From JBFAPK01 sp040676675 (GTDB lineage: Bacteria > Actinomycetota > Actinomycetes > Mycobacteriales > Micromonosporaceae), in assembly GCF_040676675.1 (NCBI RefSeq), contig NZ_JBFAPK010000021.1:1-64000 (forward strand): DNA of 64,000 bases, given 5' to 3'. The notes beneath the pieces were generated by a model. That model was given only the letters and a program-made list of their open reading frames with translations, was not told the origin of the DNA and ran no database searches. Each line of letters opens with the position of its first letter. Positions within the stretch are counted from its first letter, which is position 1. Position numbers and translations under genes: made by a program. Below, one piece after another: positions 43,597-53,078 of this stretch.

Positions 43597-43627
43597 AAGT
43601 TCAATAATTAACTTCGTCAAGTATTGA
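43597..43627. promoter_or_regulatory. candidate ROK operator in the alpha-galactosidase promoter
   Basis: This AT-rich stretch contains overlapping inverted repeats: AAGTT/AACTT (43597-43601 / 43610-43614) and TCAATA/TATTGA (43601-43606 / 43622-43627). Its composition stands out sharply, and its position between the divergent ROK and aga genes is right for a shared operator. Confidence 0.5.
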
Positions 43628-43690
43628 TTTCGGCGTGGCGGCGGTCCTACGCTCGGCGGCACTCACCGGCCCGCCGACCCGAGGACCTTG

Positions 43691-45784
43691 ATGCCCCCCG
43701 TGCTCTTCCACCCCGAACACCGCCTCTGGCTGCTGCGCGGCGCGACCACCGCGTACGCCGTCCGGCTCGCCGCGGACGACAGCGTGCGGCACGTGCACTG
43801 GGGTGCCGCACTCACGCTGGACCAGGCGGTCGAACTGGTCGAGCGTACGTCCCCGGCGGCGAGCAGCTTCGAGGCGATGGCGGACGTGGACGAGCTGGCG
43901 GTGGAGGGCGGCGCCCGGTTCGGCCCGCCCAGCCTGGCGGTCCGCTTCGCCGACGGCACCCGGGCGGTGCAGTGGCGCTACGCCGGCCACGAGGTCGACG
44001 GCGCGCACCTGCGGATCCGGCTGCGCGACCGGCACTACCCGCTCGAGGTGACCCTGCACTACCGGATCCCCGACGGCGGCGACGTGGTCGAGCGCTGGAC
44101 CACCGTGGCCAACCGCGACGAGGCCGCCCCGGTCACGCTGCTGCGCTGCGACTCCGCCGCCTGGTGCGCGCCGCACCGGTCGGACTACCGGATCAGCCAC
44201 CTGGTCGGCGGCTGGAACAGCGAGTTCCAGCTGCGCCGCGCCCCCGTACCGACGGCCGAGACGGTGCTGACCAGCCGACGCGGCATGACCAGCCACCACG
44301 CCAACCCGTGGCTCGCGGTCGACGACGGTACCGCCGGCGAGGAGGACGGCGAGGTCTGGACCGGCGCGCTGGCCTGGAGCGGCAGCTGGCGGATCACCCT
44401 GCACCGCGACCCGGTCGGGCGGCTGACCTGGACCGGCGGCTTCGGCCACGAGGGACTGACCTGGTCGCTGGCGCCCGGCGAGGAGCTGGAGACCCCCGTC
44501 TTCGCCGGGCTCTACAGCGCCGGCGGCTTCGGGGCGGCCAGCCGCGCCTGGCACGAGCACCTGCGCCGGCACGTGCTGTCCCACCCGGACGAGACCCGAC
44601 CGGTGCTCTACAACTCGTGGGAGGCGACCGGCTTCGACGTCGACGAGGCCGGCCAGATGGCGCTCGCGGCCCGCGCCGCTGGCCTCGGCGTCGAGCTGTT
44701 CGTGATGGACGACGGCTGGTTCGGCGCCCGTCGCAGCGAACACGCCGGCCTCGGCGACTGGGTACCGAACCCGGAGCGCTTCCCCCGCGGCCTGGGCCCG
44801 CTCGCGGCCGAGGTACGCCGGCTCGGCATGCGGTTCGGCCTCTGGGTCGAGCCGGAGATGGTCAACCCCGACAGCGACCTCTACCGGGCGCACCCGGACT
44901 GGGTGCTGCACATGGCCAACCGGGACCGCACCGAGATGCGCCACCAGCTGGTGCTCAACCTCGCCCGCCCGGACGCGGCCGAGTGGACCCACGCCTGGCT
45001 CGACCGGCTCGTCGCCGAGCACGGCATCGACTTCCTCAAGTGGGACTGCAACCGCCCGTTCACCGAGGCCGGCTGGCCGGGCCACGCCGACCCCGACCGG
45101 TTGTTCATCGAGCACACCCGCGGCGTCTACCGGATCATGGACCGGCTCCGGGCCGACCATCCCGGGCTGCGCATCGAGGCGTGCGCGGGCGGCGGCGGCC
45201 GGGCCGACCTGGGCATCCTGGCCCGCACCGACCAGGTTTGGACCTCGGACAACACCGACGCGGTGGACCGGATCGGCATCCAGCACGGGTTCGGCCAGCT
45301 CTACCCGGCCCAGGTGATGGGTGCCTGGGTGACCGACAGCCCGAACGTCGCCACCGCGCGGCGTACCCCGCTGCGCTTCCGGTTCCACGTCGCCATGGCG
45401 GGCGCGCTCGGCATCGGCGGGGACCTCACCGCCTGGACCGAGGAGGAGCTGAAGGAGGCCGCCGAACTGGTGGCCGCGTACAAGCGCGTCCGGCCGGTCG
45501 TGCAGCACGGTACGGCGTACCGGCTGCGCGGCGACGGGACGCTGACCGCGGTGCAGTACGTGCGCGGCGACGAGCACGTACTGCTCGCCTGGTGCCCGAC
45601 CCGCCCGTACGGGCACGGGCCGGCGCCGCTGCGCCTGGCCGCGGTACACCCCGACGCGGTGTACCGGGACCTCGACACCGGGGCCACCTATCCGGGCGCC
45701 GTCCTGCGGCACGCCGGCCTGGCCCTCGACCTGCCGCCGGGCGACCACGCGAGCGCGCTGGTCCGGCTGCACCGGGTGGGCTGA
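43691..45784 (+). CDS. GH36 alpha-galactosidase
   Basis: A 697-aa cytoplasmic enzyme (no signal peptide). The N-terminal beta-supersandwich is followed by a (beta/alpha)8 barrel with VMDDGWFG, GLWVEPEMVN, the nucleophile Asp452 in FLKWDCNRP and the acid/base Asp520 in WTSDNTDA. It should hydrolyse terminal alpha-galactose from melibiose or raffinose-type sugars. It is first in an operon with an ABC sugar importer. GAGGA lies five bases before the ATG at 43691. Full length compared with the ~700-aa family. Confidence 0.95.
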   Translation: MPPVLFHPEHRLWLLRGATTAYAVRLAADDSVRHVHWGAALTLDQAVELVERTSPAASSFEAMADVDELAVEGGARFGPPSLAVRFADGTRAVQWRYAGHEVDGAHLRIRLRDRHYPLEVTLHYRIPDGGDVVERWTTVANRDEAAPVTLLRCDSAAWCAPHRSDYRISHLVGGWNSEFQLRRAPVPTAETVLTSRRGMTSHHANPWLAVDDGTAGEEDGEVWTGALAWSGSWRITLHRDPVGRLTWTGGFGHEGLTWSLAPGEELETPVFAGLYSAGGFGAASRAWHEHLRRHVLSHPDETRPVLYNSWEATGFDVDEAGQMALAARAAGLGVELFVMDDGWFGARRSEHAGLGDWVPNPERFPRGLGPLAAEVRRLGMRFGLWVEPEMVNPDSDLYRAHPDWVLHMANRDRTEMRHQLVLNLARPDAAEWTHAWLDRLVAEHGIDFLKWDCNRPFTEAGWPGHADPDRLFIEHTRGVYRIMDRLRADHPGLRIEACAGGGGRADLGILARTDQVWTSDNTDAVDRIGIQHGFGQLYPAQVMGAWVTDSPNVATARRTPLRFRFHVAMAGALGIGGDLTAWTEEELKEAAELVAAYKRVRPVVQHGTAYRLRGDGTLTAVQYVRGDEHVLLAWCPTRPYGHGPAPLRLAAVHPDAVYRDLDTGATYPGAVLRHAGLALDLPPGDHASALVRLHRVG

Positions 45785-45826
45785 CGGCTCACACCACCAC
45801 ACACCGCACCCGAACTGGAGATTTCA

Positions 45827-47140
45827 ATGGCGATGAACCAGTCCTTCCCGCCCGTACCGACATCCGGGCCCGGCACCGACCGGCGGACCCTGCTGCGGGG
45901 CCTCGGCGGCGCCGCCCTCGCGCTGGGCGCCGGCCCGCTGCTGGCCGCCTGCAGCGGGGGTTCGCCCGGCGAGAGCGGCGGCAAGGCCACCTCGCTCGGT
46001 TCCGGCCTCTCCGACCCGGTCCCGCGCTCGGCGATCCAGGCGATGGTCGACGCGTACCAGCAGAAGTCGGGCGCGACCGTGAAGGTCAACGTGATGCCCC
46101 GCGCCCAGCTGGTCGACAACATCAGCTCGTACCTGCAGGGCAGCCCGGAGGACGCGATCACCTGGTTCGCCGGCTACCGGATGCGCTTCTACGCGGCGAA
46201 GGGGCTGCTGGCACCGGTCGACGACGTGTGGGAGAAGATCGGCGGCAACTTCTCCGAGGGCATCGCGAAGGCCTCCACCGGCGACGACGGCAAGAAGTAC
46301 CTGGTACCGAACTACAACTACCCGTGGGGCGTGTTCTACCGCAAGAGCGTCTGGCAGCAGCGCGGGTACCAGGTCCCCGGGACCTTCGACGCGCTGCTGG
46401 CGCTCTGCGCGCAGATGAAGAGGGACGGCCTGATCCCGATCGCGTTCGCCGACAAGGACGGTTGGCCGGCGATGGGCACCTTCGACTACCTGAACCTGCG
46501 CACCAACGGCTACCAGTTCCACGTCGACCTCTGCGCCCACAAGGAGAGCTGGGACCAGCAGAAGGTCAAGGACGTCTTCGACAACTGGAAGGCGCTGCTG
46601 CCGTACCAGGACCCGGGCGCGCTCGGGGCCACCTGGCAGGAGGCGGCGCGGTCGCTGGCCGACAAGCGGGCCGGCATGTACCTGATCGGCTCGTTCATCG
46701 CACAGGACATCACCGACAAGGAGGTCCTCGCGGACCTCGACTTCTTCCCGTTCCCGGCGATCGCGGTCGAGGGCACCGACGCCATCGAGGCGCCGATCGA
46801 CGGCTTCGTGCTGTCCAAGAAGGGCGGTCGCAGCTCCGCCGCCAAGGACATGATGGCCTTCTTCGGCAGCGGCGCCGGCCAGGACGCGTACGCCACGAAG
46901 GACGCCTCGAACCTGCAGACCGCCAAGGACGCGAACACCTCGTCGTTCTCGGAGCTGAACAAGAAGTGCGCCGAGGCGATCGCCAACGCGAAGTACATCA
47001 GCCAGTTCTTCGACCGCGACGCGCTGCCGGCGATGGCGAACAACGTCATGATCCCGGCCTTGCAGGGCTTCCTCAAGGACGGCACCATCGACACCCGCAA
47101 CCTCGACGCGCAGGCCAAGACCCTCTACGCGGCGCAGTGA
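45827..47140 (+). CDS. sugar ABC transporter substrate-binding lipoprotein
   Basis: A 437-aa family-1 solute-binding protein. The N-terminus has a Tat-like TDRRTLLRG and a lipobox (GPLLAACSG), so it is a membrane-anchored lipoprotein. The body (PRSAIQAMVDAYQQKSGATV, YNYPWGVFYRKSVWQQRG, KRAGMYLIGSF) matches maltose/raffinose-type binding proteins. It follows the alpha-galactosidase by 42 bp and precedes two permease genes, so it binds the incoming alpha-galactoside. GGAG lies upstream of the ATG. Confidence 0.93.
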   Translation: MAMNQSFPPVPTSGPGTDRRTLLRGLGGAALALGAGPLLAACSGGSPGESGGKATSLGSGLSDPVPRSAIQAMVDAYQQKSGATVKVNVMPRAQLVDNISSYLQGSPEDAITWFAGYRMRFYAAKGLLAPVDDVWEKIGGNFSEGIAKASTGDDGKKYLVPNYNYPWGVFYRKSVWQQRGYQVPGTFDALLALCAQMKRDGLIPIAFADKDGWPAMGTFDYLNLRTNGYQFHVDLCAHKESWDQQKVKDVFDNWKALLPYQDPGALGATWQEAARSLADKRAGMYLIGSFIAQDITDKEVLADLDFFPFPAIAVEGTDAIEAPIDGFVLSKKGGRSSAAKDMMAFFGSGAGQDAYATKDASNLQTAKDANTSSFSELNKKCAEAIANAKYISQFFDRDALPAMANNVMIPALQGFLKDGTIDTRNLDAQAKTLYAAQ

Positions 47141-47144
47141 GCCG

Positions 47145-48113
47145 ATGGGCGTCATGACGCGGACAACCGTGCCGCCGGCGGTCGCCGTACCCGAGGAGCC
47201 GGCCCCCGCGGGGGCCCGGTCCCGCCGGGTGCGGCGGCTGTCCGGGCCGGACCGGCTCGTGCTCGGCCTGATGGTGGGCGTACCGACGCTCATCCAGGCC
47301 GTGCTCGTCTGGATCCCCACGCTGCTCTCGGTCGGGCTGTCGTTCACCCGGTGGAACGGGCTGGAGCTGGCCGACATCGAGCCGGCCGGAGTGGACAACT
47401 ACTCGTACGCCGTGCACGACTACCCGCCGTTCTGGCCGGCGATCGCGCACAACGTGATCTGGCTGGTCTTCCTCGCCCTGGTGGCCACCCCGATCGGGCT
47501 GCTGCTGGCGGTGCTGCTGGACCAGAAGATCCGCGGCACCCGGCTGTACCAGAGCATCTTCTTCGCCCCGGTGATGCTGTCGCTGGTGATGGTCGGCATC
47601 GTCTGGCAGCTGGTCTACGCCCGCAACGAGGGGCTGCTCAACAACCTGCTCGGCACCGCCGGTACGCCCGGGGCGACCGACTGGCTCGGCGACTCCGGGG
47701 TGAACCTCTGGGCCGCGCTGGTGGCGAGCACCTGGCGGCACGCCGGCTACATCATGGTGCTCTACCTGGCCGGGCTCAAGGGCATCGACCCGAGCCTGCG
47801 GGAGGCCGCCGCCATCGACGGCGCCAACGGGCGGCAGACCTTCTTCCGGGTGGTCTTCCCGGCGATGCGGCCGATCAACATCGTGATCGTGGTCATCACC
47901 ATCATCGAGGCGCTGCGCGCCTTCGACATCGTGTACGTGATCAACAAGGGCACCAACGGGCTGGAGCTGCTCAGCGTCCTGGTCATCCAGAACCTCACCG
48001 GCGAGGGCCAGGTCATCGGCGTCGGGTCGGCCCTCGCGGTGATCCTGCTGGTCGTCTCGCTCGTGCCGATCGTCTACTACCTGGTCCGCACGTTCCGGAG
48101 GGCTGACCGATGA
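47145..48113 (+). CDS. sugar ABC transporter permease (MalF/UgpA type)
   Basis: A 322-aa inner-membrane protein with six TM helices and the EAA motif (EAAAIDGANGRQTFFRVVFP) that docks on the ATPase. It starts 4 bp after the binding-protein stop. The ATPase is not in this operon; a shared MsiK-type ATPase encoded elsewhere is usual for such actinobacterial importers. Confidence 0.93.
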   Translation: MGVMTRTTVPPAVAVPEEPAPAGARSRRVRRLSGPDRLVLGLMVGVPTLIQAVLVWIPTLLSVGLSFTRWNGLELADIEPAGVDNYSYAVHDYPPFWPAIAHNVIWLVFLALVATPIGLLLAVLLDQKIRGTRLYQSIFFAPVMLSLVMVGIVWQLVYARNEGLLNNLLGTAGTPGATDWLGDSGVNLWAALVASTWRHAGYIMVLYLAGLKGIDPSLREAAAIDGANGRQTFFRVVFPAMRPINIVIVVITIIEALRAFDIVYVINKGTNGLELLSVLVIQNLTGEGQVIGVGSALAVILLVVSLVPIVYYLVRTFRRADR

Positions 48114-49021
48114 CGGTGACCGCCGTTTCCGACCCGGCGCCGCCGGCCTCCCCCGCCCGGCGGCGCCGGGTCGGCCGCCGGCACTACGGCACCCACCTCT
48201 TCCTCACCGTGATGGCGGTGATGTGGCTGGTGCCGCTGCTCTGGACGCTCTACACCGCGCTGCGGCCGAAGGCGGTGACCGACCGGTACGGCTACTGGAG
48301 CCTGCACGGGCCGCTCAACCTCGACAACTTCGTCACCGCCTGGCAGCAGGGCGGGCTGCCGAGGTACTTCGGCAACTCGGTGCTCATCGCCGTACCGTCG
48401 GTGCTGCTCACGCTCGTGCTCTCGTCGATGATGGCGTTCGCGGTGAGCCGGTTCAGCTGGAAGTTCAACCTCACCCTGCTGGTCATGTTCACCGCCGGCA
48501 ACATGCTGCCGCCGCAGGTGCTCGCCGCGCCGCTGTTCGAGATGTTCAAGCACACGCCGCTGCCGTACTCGATCAGCGCCTCCGGCAGCCTGCTCGACAC
48601 GTACTACGCGGTGATCGCCGTCGAGGTCGCCTTCCAGATGGGCTTCTGCACCTTCGTGCTGAGCAACTACATGAAAGCGCTCCCCGCCGAGCTGGGCGAG
48701 GCCGCGCTGGTCGACGGCGCGGGCGTCTGGCGGCAGTACAGCCGGGTCATCATCCCGCTGTGCCGGCCGGCGCTGGCCGCGATCGGCACCCTGGAGGTGA
48801 TCTGGCTCTACAACGACTTCTTCTGGCCGCTGCTGTTCATCCACGACGGCGACCAGCTGCCGGTCACCACCGGGGTCAACAACCTCCAGGGACAGTTCCT
48901 GCTCGACTACAACCTGATCGCGGCCGGGGCCACCATCACGGTCATCCCGACCCTGGTCATCTACCTGCTGCTGCAGCGGCACTTCGTGGCCGGCCTCACG
49001 CTCGGCGCGAACAAGGGCTGA
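48110..49021 (+). CDS. sugar ABC transporter permease (MalG/UgpE type)
   Basis: A 303-aa permease with six TM helices and the EAA motif EAALVDGAGVWRQYSRVIIP. It overlaps the preceding permease by 4 bp (ATGA). It completes the importer of the alpha-galactoside operon. Confidence 0.93.
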   Translation: MTVTAVSDPAPPASPARRRRVGRRHYGTHLFLTVMAVMWLVPLLWTLYTALRPKAVTDRYGYWSLHGPLNLDNFVTAWQQGGLPRYFGNSVLIAVPSVLLTLVLSSMMAFAVSRFSWKFNLTLLVMFTAGNMLPPQVLAAPLFEMFKHTPLPYSISASGSLLDTYYAVIAVEVAFQMGFCTFVLSNYMKALPAELGEAALVDGAGVWRQYSRVIIPLCRPALAAIGTLEVIWLYNDFFWPLLFIHDGDQLPVTTGVNNLQGQFLLDYNLIAAGATITVIPTLVIYLLLQRHFVAGLTLGANKG

Positions 49022-49029
49022 CGGAGCAA

Positions 49030-49080
49030 GGCGGGTGGGGCCCGCCCCGGCCCGGGCCGGCCGGTCGGCCGGCCCGTCCT
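49030..49080 (+). terminator. GC-rich inverted repeats after the ABC operon
   Basis: Several overlapping short hairpins (GCGGG..CCCGC, GGCCGGCC..GGCCGGCC) lie within 60 bp of the operon's last stop codon and probably end transcription. Confidence 0.5.
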
Positions 49081-49137
49081 GGCAGCTCCGGGCCAGGCGC
49101 TGGTGAGACGGCGTCGGTACGGCGGAGACTTGTGCTC

Positions 49138-49938
49138 ATGCGCGAGCCCTCCGTAGGCGTTCCGGTGCCGTCACGCGAACGTTCCCGGCCCCTGACCGTC
49201 CTGGCGCCGTCACGGGGACGTTCCCGGCTCCTGACCGTCCTGGTCGCCGCGGCGCTGGCGGTGACGGGCTGTTCGGGCGGCGACCGCGGGGCAGGGCCGG
49301 CGCCGGCACCGGGCGCGTCGACCACGGCCGCCGCGACGCCGGGTGCCCTGCCGTCGTTGACGGTGCCGACGCCCGTCGCGACGACGCCGCTGGCCGGGCC
49401 GATCCGGCTGACGGCGGGAATGACCCGACCGGGGACGCGGCTGCGCTTCGGGCAGAAGGCGATCGTGCCGATCCGGCAGTACCACCCGTGGCGGGGCTTC
49501 ACCGAGGGGACGCTCGGCATCGTGGTGGAGCGGCTTCAGCACGTCCCGGCCACCAGGGTCGAGGGGAATTTCGACGCCAGCAGCCGCGAGCTGCTCAACC
49601 GCAGTACCGCGTACTACGTGAAGATCGTCATTACCAACGAGAGCGGCAACCCGATGTCGCTGGACGTGCCCCGCCTCGACGGGGTGACCCGTGACGGGAG
49701 GTCGACCGACACCGCGCTGCACGGAGGCGAGCTGCCGGGCTGCGAGGAGCGGGGCTCACCGGAACCGTTCGGCCACCGGGGCGCCACGTGGGTCACCTGC
49801 GAACTCTGGGTCTCCTCGGCGGCCCGGCCGATCGAACGGGTGGTCTACCGGGAGGCGCCGTACGGCGACGCGAACCCGGCCTTCGACGACGCGCGGTTCA
49901 ACCAGCACTACCGCCTGGGGCTGATCACCTGGGCCTGA
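49138..49938 (+). CDS. lipoprotein of unknown function
   Basis: A 266-aa exported lipoprotein: a basic N-region, a hydrophobic core (LLTVLVAAALAVTG) and a lipobox Cys (VTGCSGG), followed by an Ala/Pro/Thr linker and a beta-rich domain (FGQKAIVPIRQYHPWRGFTE, YYVKIVITNESGNPMSLDVP) like the DUF4352/Ig-like lipoprotein folds. The N-region contains a 13-residue tandem duplication (PSR.RSR.LTVL). GTG 49132 is an alternative start. Confidence 0.75.
   Translation: MREPSVGVPVPSRERSRPLTVLAPSRGRSRLLTVLVAAALAVTGCSGGDRGAGPAPAPGASTTAAATPGALPSLTVPTPVATTPLAGPIRLTAGMTRPGTRLRFGQKAIVPIRQYHPWRGFTEGTLGIVVERLQHVPATRVEGNFDASSRELLNRSTAYYVKIVITNESGNPMSLDVPRLDGVTRDGRSTDTALHGGELPGCEERGSPEPFGHRGATWVTCELWVSSAARPIERVVYREAPYGDANPAFDDARFNQHYRLGLITWA
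49165..49242 (+). repeat. 39-bp tandem duplication in the lipoprotein signal region
   Basis: Two copies with a 39-bp period (from about 49167 and 49206) and few mismatches duplicate 13 codons in frame, lengthening the positively charged region of the signal peptide. Confidence 0.8.
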
Positions 49939-49947
49939 GCCCGCCGT

Positions 49948-49996
49948 GCGCGCCCCCGGGCCGGTGCCCGTGTCGGACACCGGCCCGGGGGCGCGC
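49948..49996. terminator. bidirectional hairpin terminator
   Basis: A perfect 19-bp stem (49948-49966 / 49978-49996) with an 11-nt loop separates the convergent lipoprotein and phospholipase C genes. Confidence 0.85.
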
Positions 49997-50000
49997 GGGC

Positions 50001-52070
50001 TCAGCGGCCGAGCGCGGGATCGCTCACGCTGGAGCGGCCGTTCTCGACGTGCCCGGCGAGCGCGCGGACGAAGCCCGCGTCCCCGCCGGAGGTGACCCGG
50101 ACGTCGTACCAGCCGTGGGTGTCCCGGGCGACCGGGTACTCGATCCGCTCGCCGGAGCGGAGCCTGCGGGTGGTCGGGCGGCCGTGACCGTACGCGTCGA
50201 CGACCGTCACCTCGACCGGGTGCCCGCCGTTGACGACGACCACCTGGACGGCGTCGCCCTGACCGGCGCGGCGCAGGGAGACCTCCGGCCCCGCCGTGCG
50301 CGTGCCGGCCGCGAAGCGGCGGTAGAAGCCGTTCGGGCCGTGCACCTCCACGTCGTACCCGCCGGTGGCCGGCACCGGGAAGGTGGCGCGCAGCTGCCGT
50401 CCCGCCTCGACCGTGAACATCTTCGCGGTCAGGTCGGCCGCGCCGGGCGTACGGGCCCGGGTGTGGAAGACCGCGCCGGCGGTACCCCGGTTGGTGAGGC
50501 TGACGGTGAGCCCGTCGGCGCCGAGCGCGGCGGCGGCCTCCAGGTCGTACGGCAGCGGCCGGGCCCGGCGCACGCCCGGCTCCTGCTTCGGCAGCCGCTG
50601 CACGGCCGGCGGCGCCGTGGGCGCGTCCGGGTGCCGGTCGCCGTCCGGCGGCAGGTACGCGTCGGTGCTGGGCAGGTCGGGGACCCGGTCGTCGGCCGAG
50701 GCGAAGTCGAAGGCGGCGGTGAGGTCGCCGCAGACCGCCCGGCGCCAGGGGCTGATGTTCGGCTCGTGCACGCCGAAGCGCCGCTCCAGGAAGCGGATGA
50801 TCGAGGTGTGGTCGAAGACCTCGGAGCAGACGTAGCCGCCCTTGCTGAACGGCGAGACCACGAACATCGGTACCCGCTGGCCCAGGCCGTACGCGCCCGG
50901 CTCGCCCGTGGTCGCACCCGGCAGGCCCGCCTGGCCCCGGTAGATCTCCAGCTCGGTGTCGACCGTGGAGGCGCCGTCCTGCGCCGTCATCGGCGCGTAC
51001 GGCGGTACCACGTGGTCGAAGAAGCCGTCGTTCTCGTCGTACGTGACGAACAGCGCGGTCTTGCTCCACACCTCGGGGTTCGAGGTGAGCGCGTCGAGCA
51101 CCTGGGCGATGTACCAGGCGCCGTAGTTCGCCGGCCAGTTCGGGTGCTCGGTGAACGCCTCGGGCGCGACCACCCAGGAAACCTGCGGCAGCGTGCCGTT
51201 CGTGACGTCGGCGCGGAGCAGCTCGAAGAAGTCCTGTCCCGCCTTGGCGTCGGTGCCGGTCCGGGCCCGGTCGTAGAGCGGCTCACCGGGCTTCGCGTTC
51301 CGGTACTGGTTGAAGTAGAGCAGCGAGTTGTCCCCGTAGTTGCCGATGTACGGGTCGTCGGTCCAGCCCCAGTAGCCCTTGGCGTCGAGACCCTCGCCGA
51401 CGTCCTGGTAGATCTTCCAGGAGACCCCGGCCTGCTGGAGGCGCTCCGGGTACGTGGTCCAGGAGTAGCCCTTCTCGTCGTTGTCGATGACCGGCCCGCC
51501 GCCCGTACCGTCGTTGCCGGTGCCACCGGTCCACATGTAGTACCGGTTCGGGTCGGTCGGGCCGACCAGCGAGCAGTGGTAGCCGTCGCAGATCGTGAAG
51601 GCGTCCGCCAGCGCGTAGTGGAACGGGATGTCCTCGCGGGTCAGGTACGCCATCGTGTTCGGGGACTTGTTCGGGATCCACTGGTCGTAGCGGCCCCCGT
51701 TGATCACATGGTGGCCGTTGTCCCAGTCGTGGTTCAGGCCGGGCAGGAACGCCAGCCCGGGCTCCTCGGTGTCCGGGTGGAACGGCAACACCTCGCCGGA
51801 GCCGTTCGGCTGGTGGAAGACGCTCTTTCCGCTGGGCAGGGTGACCGGGTGCGGGTCGCCGTACCCGCGTACGCCCCGCATGGTGCCGAAGTAGTGGTCG
51901 AACGATCGGTTCTCCTGCATGAGCACGACCACGTGCTCGACATCCTTGATCGAACGGGTGCGCCGGTCGGCCGGGATCGCGGCGGCGCGGGCGATGCTCG
52001 GCGAGAGCATCGAGGCGGCGGCGGCCCCGACGCCCAGCTGAAGGAACCTACGACGGTTGACGGGCTGCAT
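50001..52070 (-). CDS. Tat-exported phospholipase C (phosphoesterase family)
   Basis: A 689-aa protein. A Tat signal (NRRRFLQLGVGAAAASM, cut after AARA-like) is followed by the phosphoesterase core: HVVVLMQENRSFDHYFG (catalytic-metal Asn/Glu region), FHYALADAFTICDGYHCS, YDENDGFFDHV and RVPMFVVSPFSKGG. Two C-terminal beta domains of about 85 residues (DUF756-like; TNRGTAGAVFHTR, YDVEVHGPNGFYRRF, GWYDVRV) complete the normal phosphocholine-specific PLC layout. It cleaves phospholipid head groups outside the cell and may serve phosphate scavenging. The ATG at 52070 has GAGGA upstream. Confidence 0.93.
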   Translation of the reverse strand: MQPVNRRRFLQLGVGAAAASMLSPSIARAAAIPADRRTRSIKDVEHVVVLMQENRSFDHYFGTMRGVRGYGDPHPVTLPSGKSVFHQPNGSGEVLPFHPDTEEPGLAFLPGLNHDWDNGHHVINGGRYDQWIPNKSPNTMAYLTREDIPFHYALADAFTICDGYHCSLVGPTDPNRYYMWTGGTGNDGTGGGPVIDNDEKGYSWTTYPERLQQAGVSWKIYQDVGEGLDAKGYWGWTDDPYIGNYGDNSLLYFNQYRNAKPGEPLYDRARTGTDAKAGQDFFELLRADVTNGTLPQVSWVVAPEAFTEHPNWPANYGAWYIAQVLDALTSNPEVWSKTALFVTYDENDGFFDHVVPPYAPMTAQDGASTVDTELEIYRGQAGLPGATTGEPGAYGLGQRVPMFVVSPFSKGGYVCSEVFDHTSIIRFLERRFGVHEPNISPWRRAVCGDLTAAFDFASADDRVPDLPSTDAYLPPDGDRHPDAPTAPPAVQRLPKQEPGVRRARPLPYDLEAAAALGADGLTVSLTNRGTAGAVFHTRARTPGAADLTAKMFTVEAGRQLRATFPVPATGGYDVEVHGPNGFYRRFAAGTRTAGPEVSLRRAGQGDAVQVVVVNGGHPVEVTVVDAYGHGRPTTRRLRSGERIEYPVARDTHGWYDVRVTSGGDAGFVRALAGHVENGRSSVSDPALGR

Positions 52071-52302
52071 GGTGGCATTCCTCGGGTCGACGTACTGGAT
52101 CATGACAGTCGACGCCGGCCAGGTAACGGCCGTCTCCCGCGGACCTGAGCAGCAGGCGAACGGGTCGTGCACCTCACCCGCCCAGCCGCCCCGAAACGGC
52201 GGGCCGGAATGGCGGGCGGGCCGACGGGGTAGGCGGGCGGGTTGGCGGGCGGGGCGCATAACGTGGCCGGGCGGTGGTTCGCGGCCGGAGGGCGGGGGTG
52301 GC
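52071..52302. other. intergenic divergent region
   Basis: A 232-bp promoter region between phospholipase C and a plus-strand membrane protein. A 5' part near 52085-52110 is less GC-rich. No distinctive operator was seen. Confidence 0.4.
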
Positions 52303-52950
52303 ATGGTTACCGCCGTGCAGGCCAACGGCAACGGCTCCGGACACGTTCCTCCGTCACCCCCGCCGCCCGGCTCGTCGTGGGCACTGGCCCTGGTGGCGCG
52401 CGGCCTGGTCCTCGGCGGCGCCGCCCTGCTCCTGCTGCTCGGCTTCGTGCTGCTGCCGTACGCCGGGATCGACGCACCGCCCCGGGACTTCACCTACGCA
52501 CCCGTGCGCTACCTGGAGTTCGGCGCCGTCCTGCAGGCGTACGAGACCAGGATGAACCTCTGGGGGCGGCTCTACTCGACGGGGCTCGCACCGCTGATCG
52601 CGCTGCTGGTGTGGCTGCTGGTCGCCGCCTCGGTGGCCGTGGTGGCGCTGGTCCCCCGGTACCGGACCCGGCCACCATGGTGGCCGCGCCTGGTCTTCGC
52701 CGTCGCGATGCTGGCCGCGCTGGCCCCGATGGCGGGATCGCCGGTCAACGGAACCATCCTGCTCACCAGCTCGGGCGGGTACCTGAGCGTGCTCGCGGCG
52801 CACCTGCTGCTGCCCTGGGCGTTGCCGCTGGCGAACCGGAAGCGGCAGCGGCGTACCGCGGGCGCCGGTCCGAGCCGACCGGCGGCGGAGGCTCCTGGCC
52901 GAGACGGCACCGGTCCCGCCCCCGGCGCCCGGCCGGGCAGCGGGTCGTGA
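52303..52950 (+). CDS. membrane protein of unknown function
   Basis: A 215-aa protein with about four TM helices (ALVARGLVLGGAALLLLLGF; LAPLIALLVWLLVAASVAVV; LVFAVAMLAALAPMAG; LSVLAAHLLLPWALPLA), a Pro-rich N-terminus and a Gly/Pro-rich C-tail, both probably cytoplasmic. No recognised domain. GGAGGG upstream of the ATG. Confidence 0.75.
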   Translation: MVTAVQANGNGSGHVPPSPPPPGSSWALALVARGLVLGGAALLLLLGFVLLPYAGIDAPPRDFTYAPVRYLEFGAVLQAYETRMNLWGRLYSTGLAPLIALLVWLLVAASVAVVALVPRYRTRPPWWPRLVFAVAMLAALAPMAGSPVNGTILLTSSGGYLSVLAAHLLLPWALPLANRKRQRRTAGAGPSRPAAEAPGRDGTGPAPGARPGSGS

Positions 52951-53078
52951 CGCGAGCCATGCACACCCGTTCCGGGCCATCTCATGCCAATTGCCGGTAT
53001 TAGGACGCGTGGTTCGGGGTCGGCGCCGTGCGAGGGCCGCGTCGCCGGTACGGCCCGTCCCGGGCTAACGTGTGCGCC

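Noticed and set aside
43624..47157. A 1177-codon plus-strand open frame
   Set aside because: It is the out-of-frame shadow of the alpha-galactosidase and binding-protein genes; no protein-like composition or motifs.
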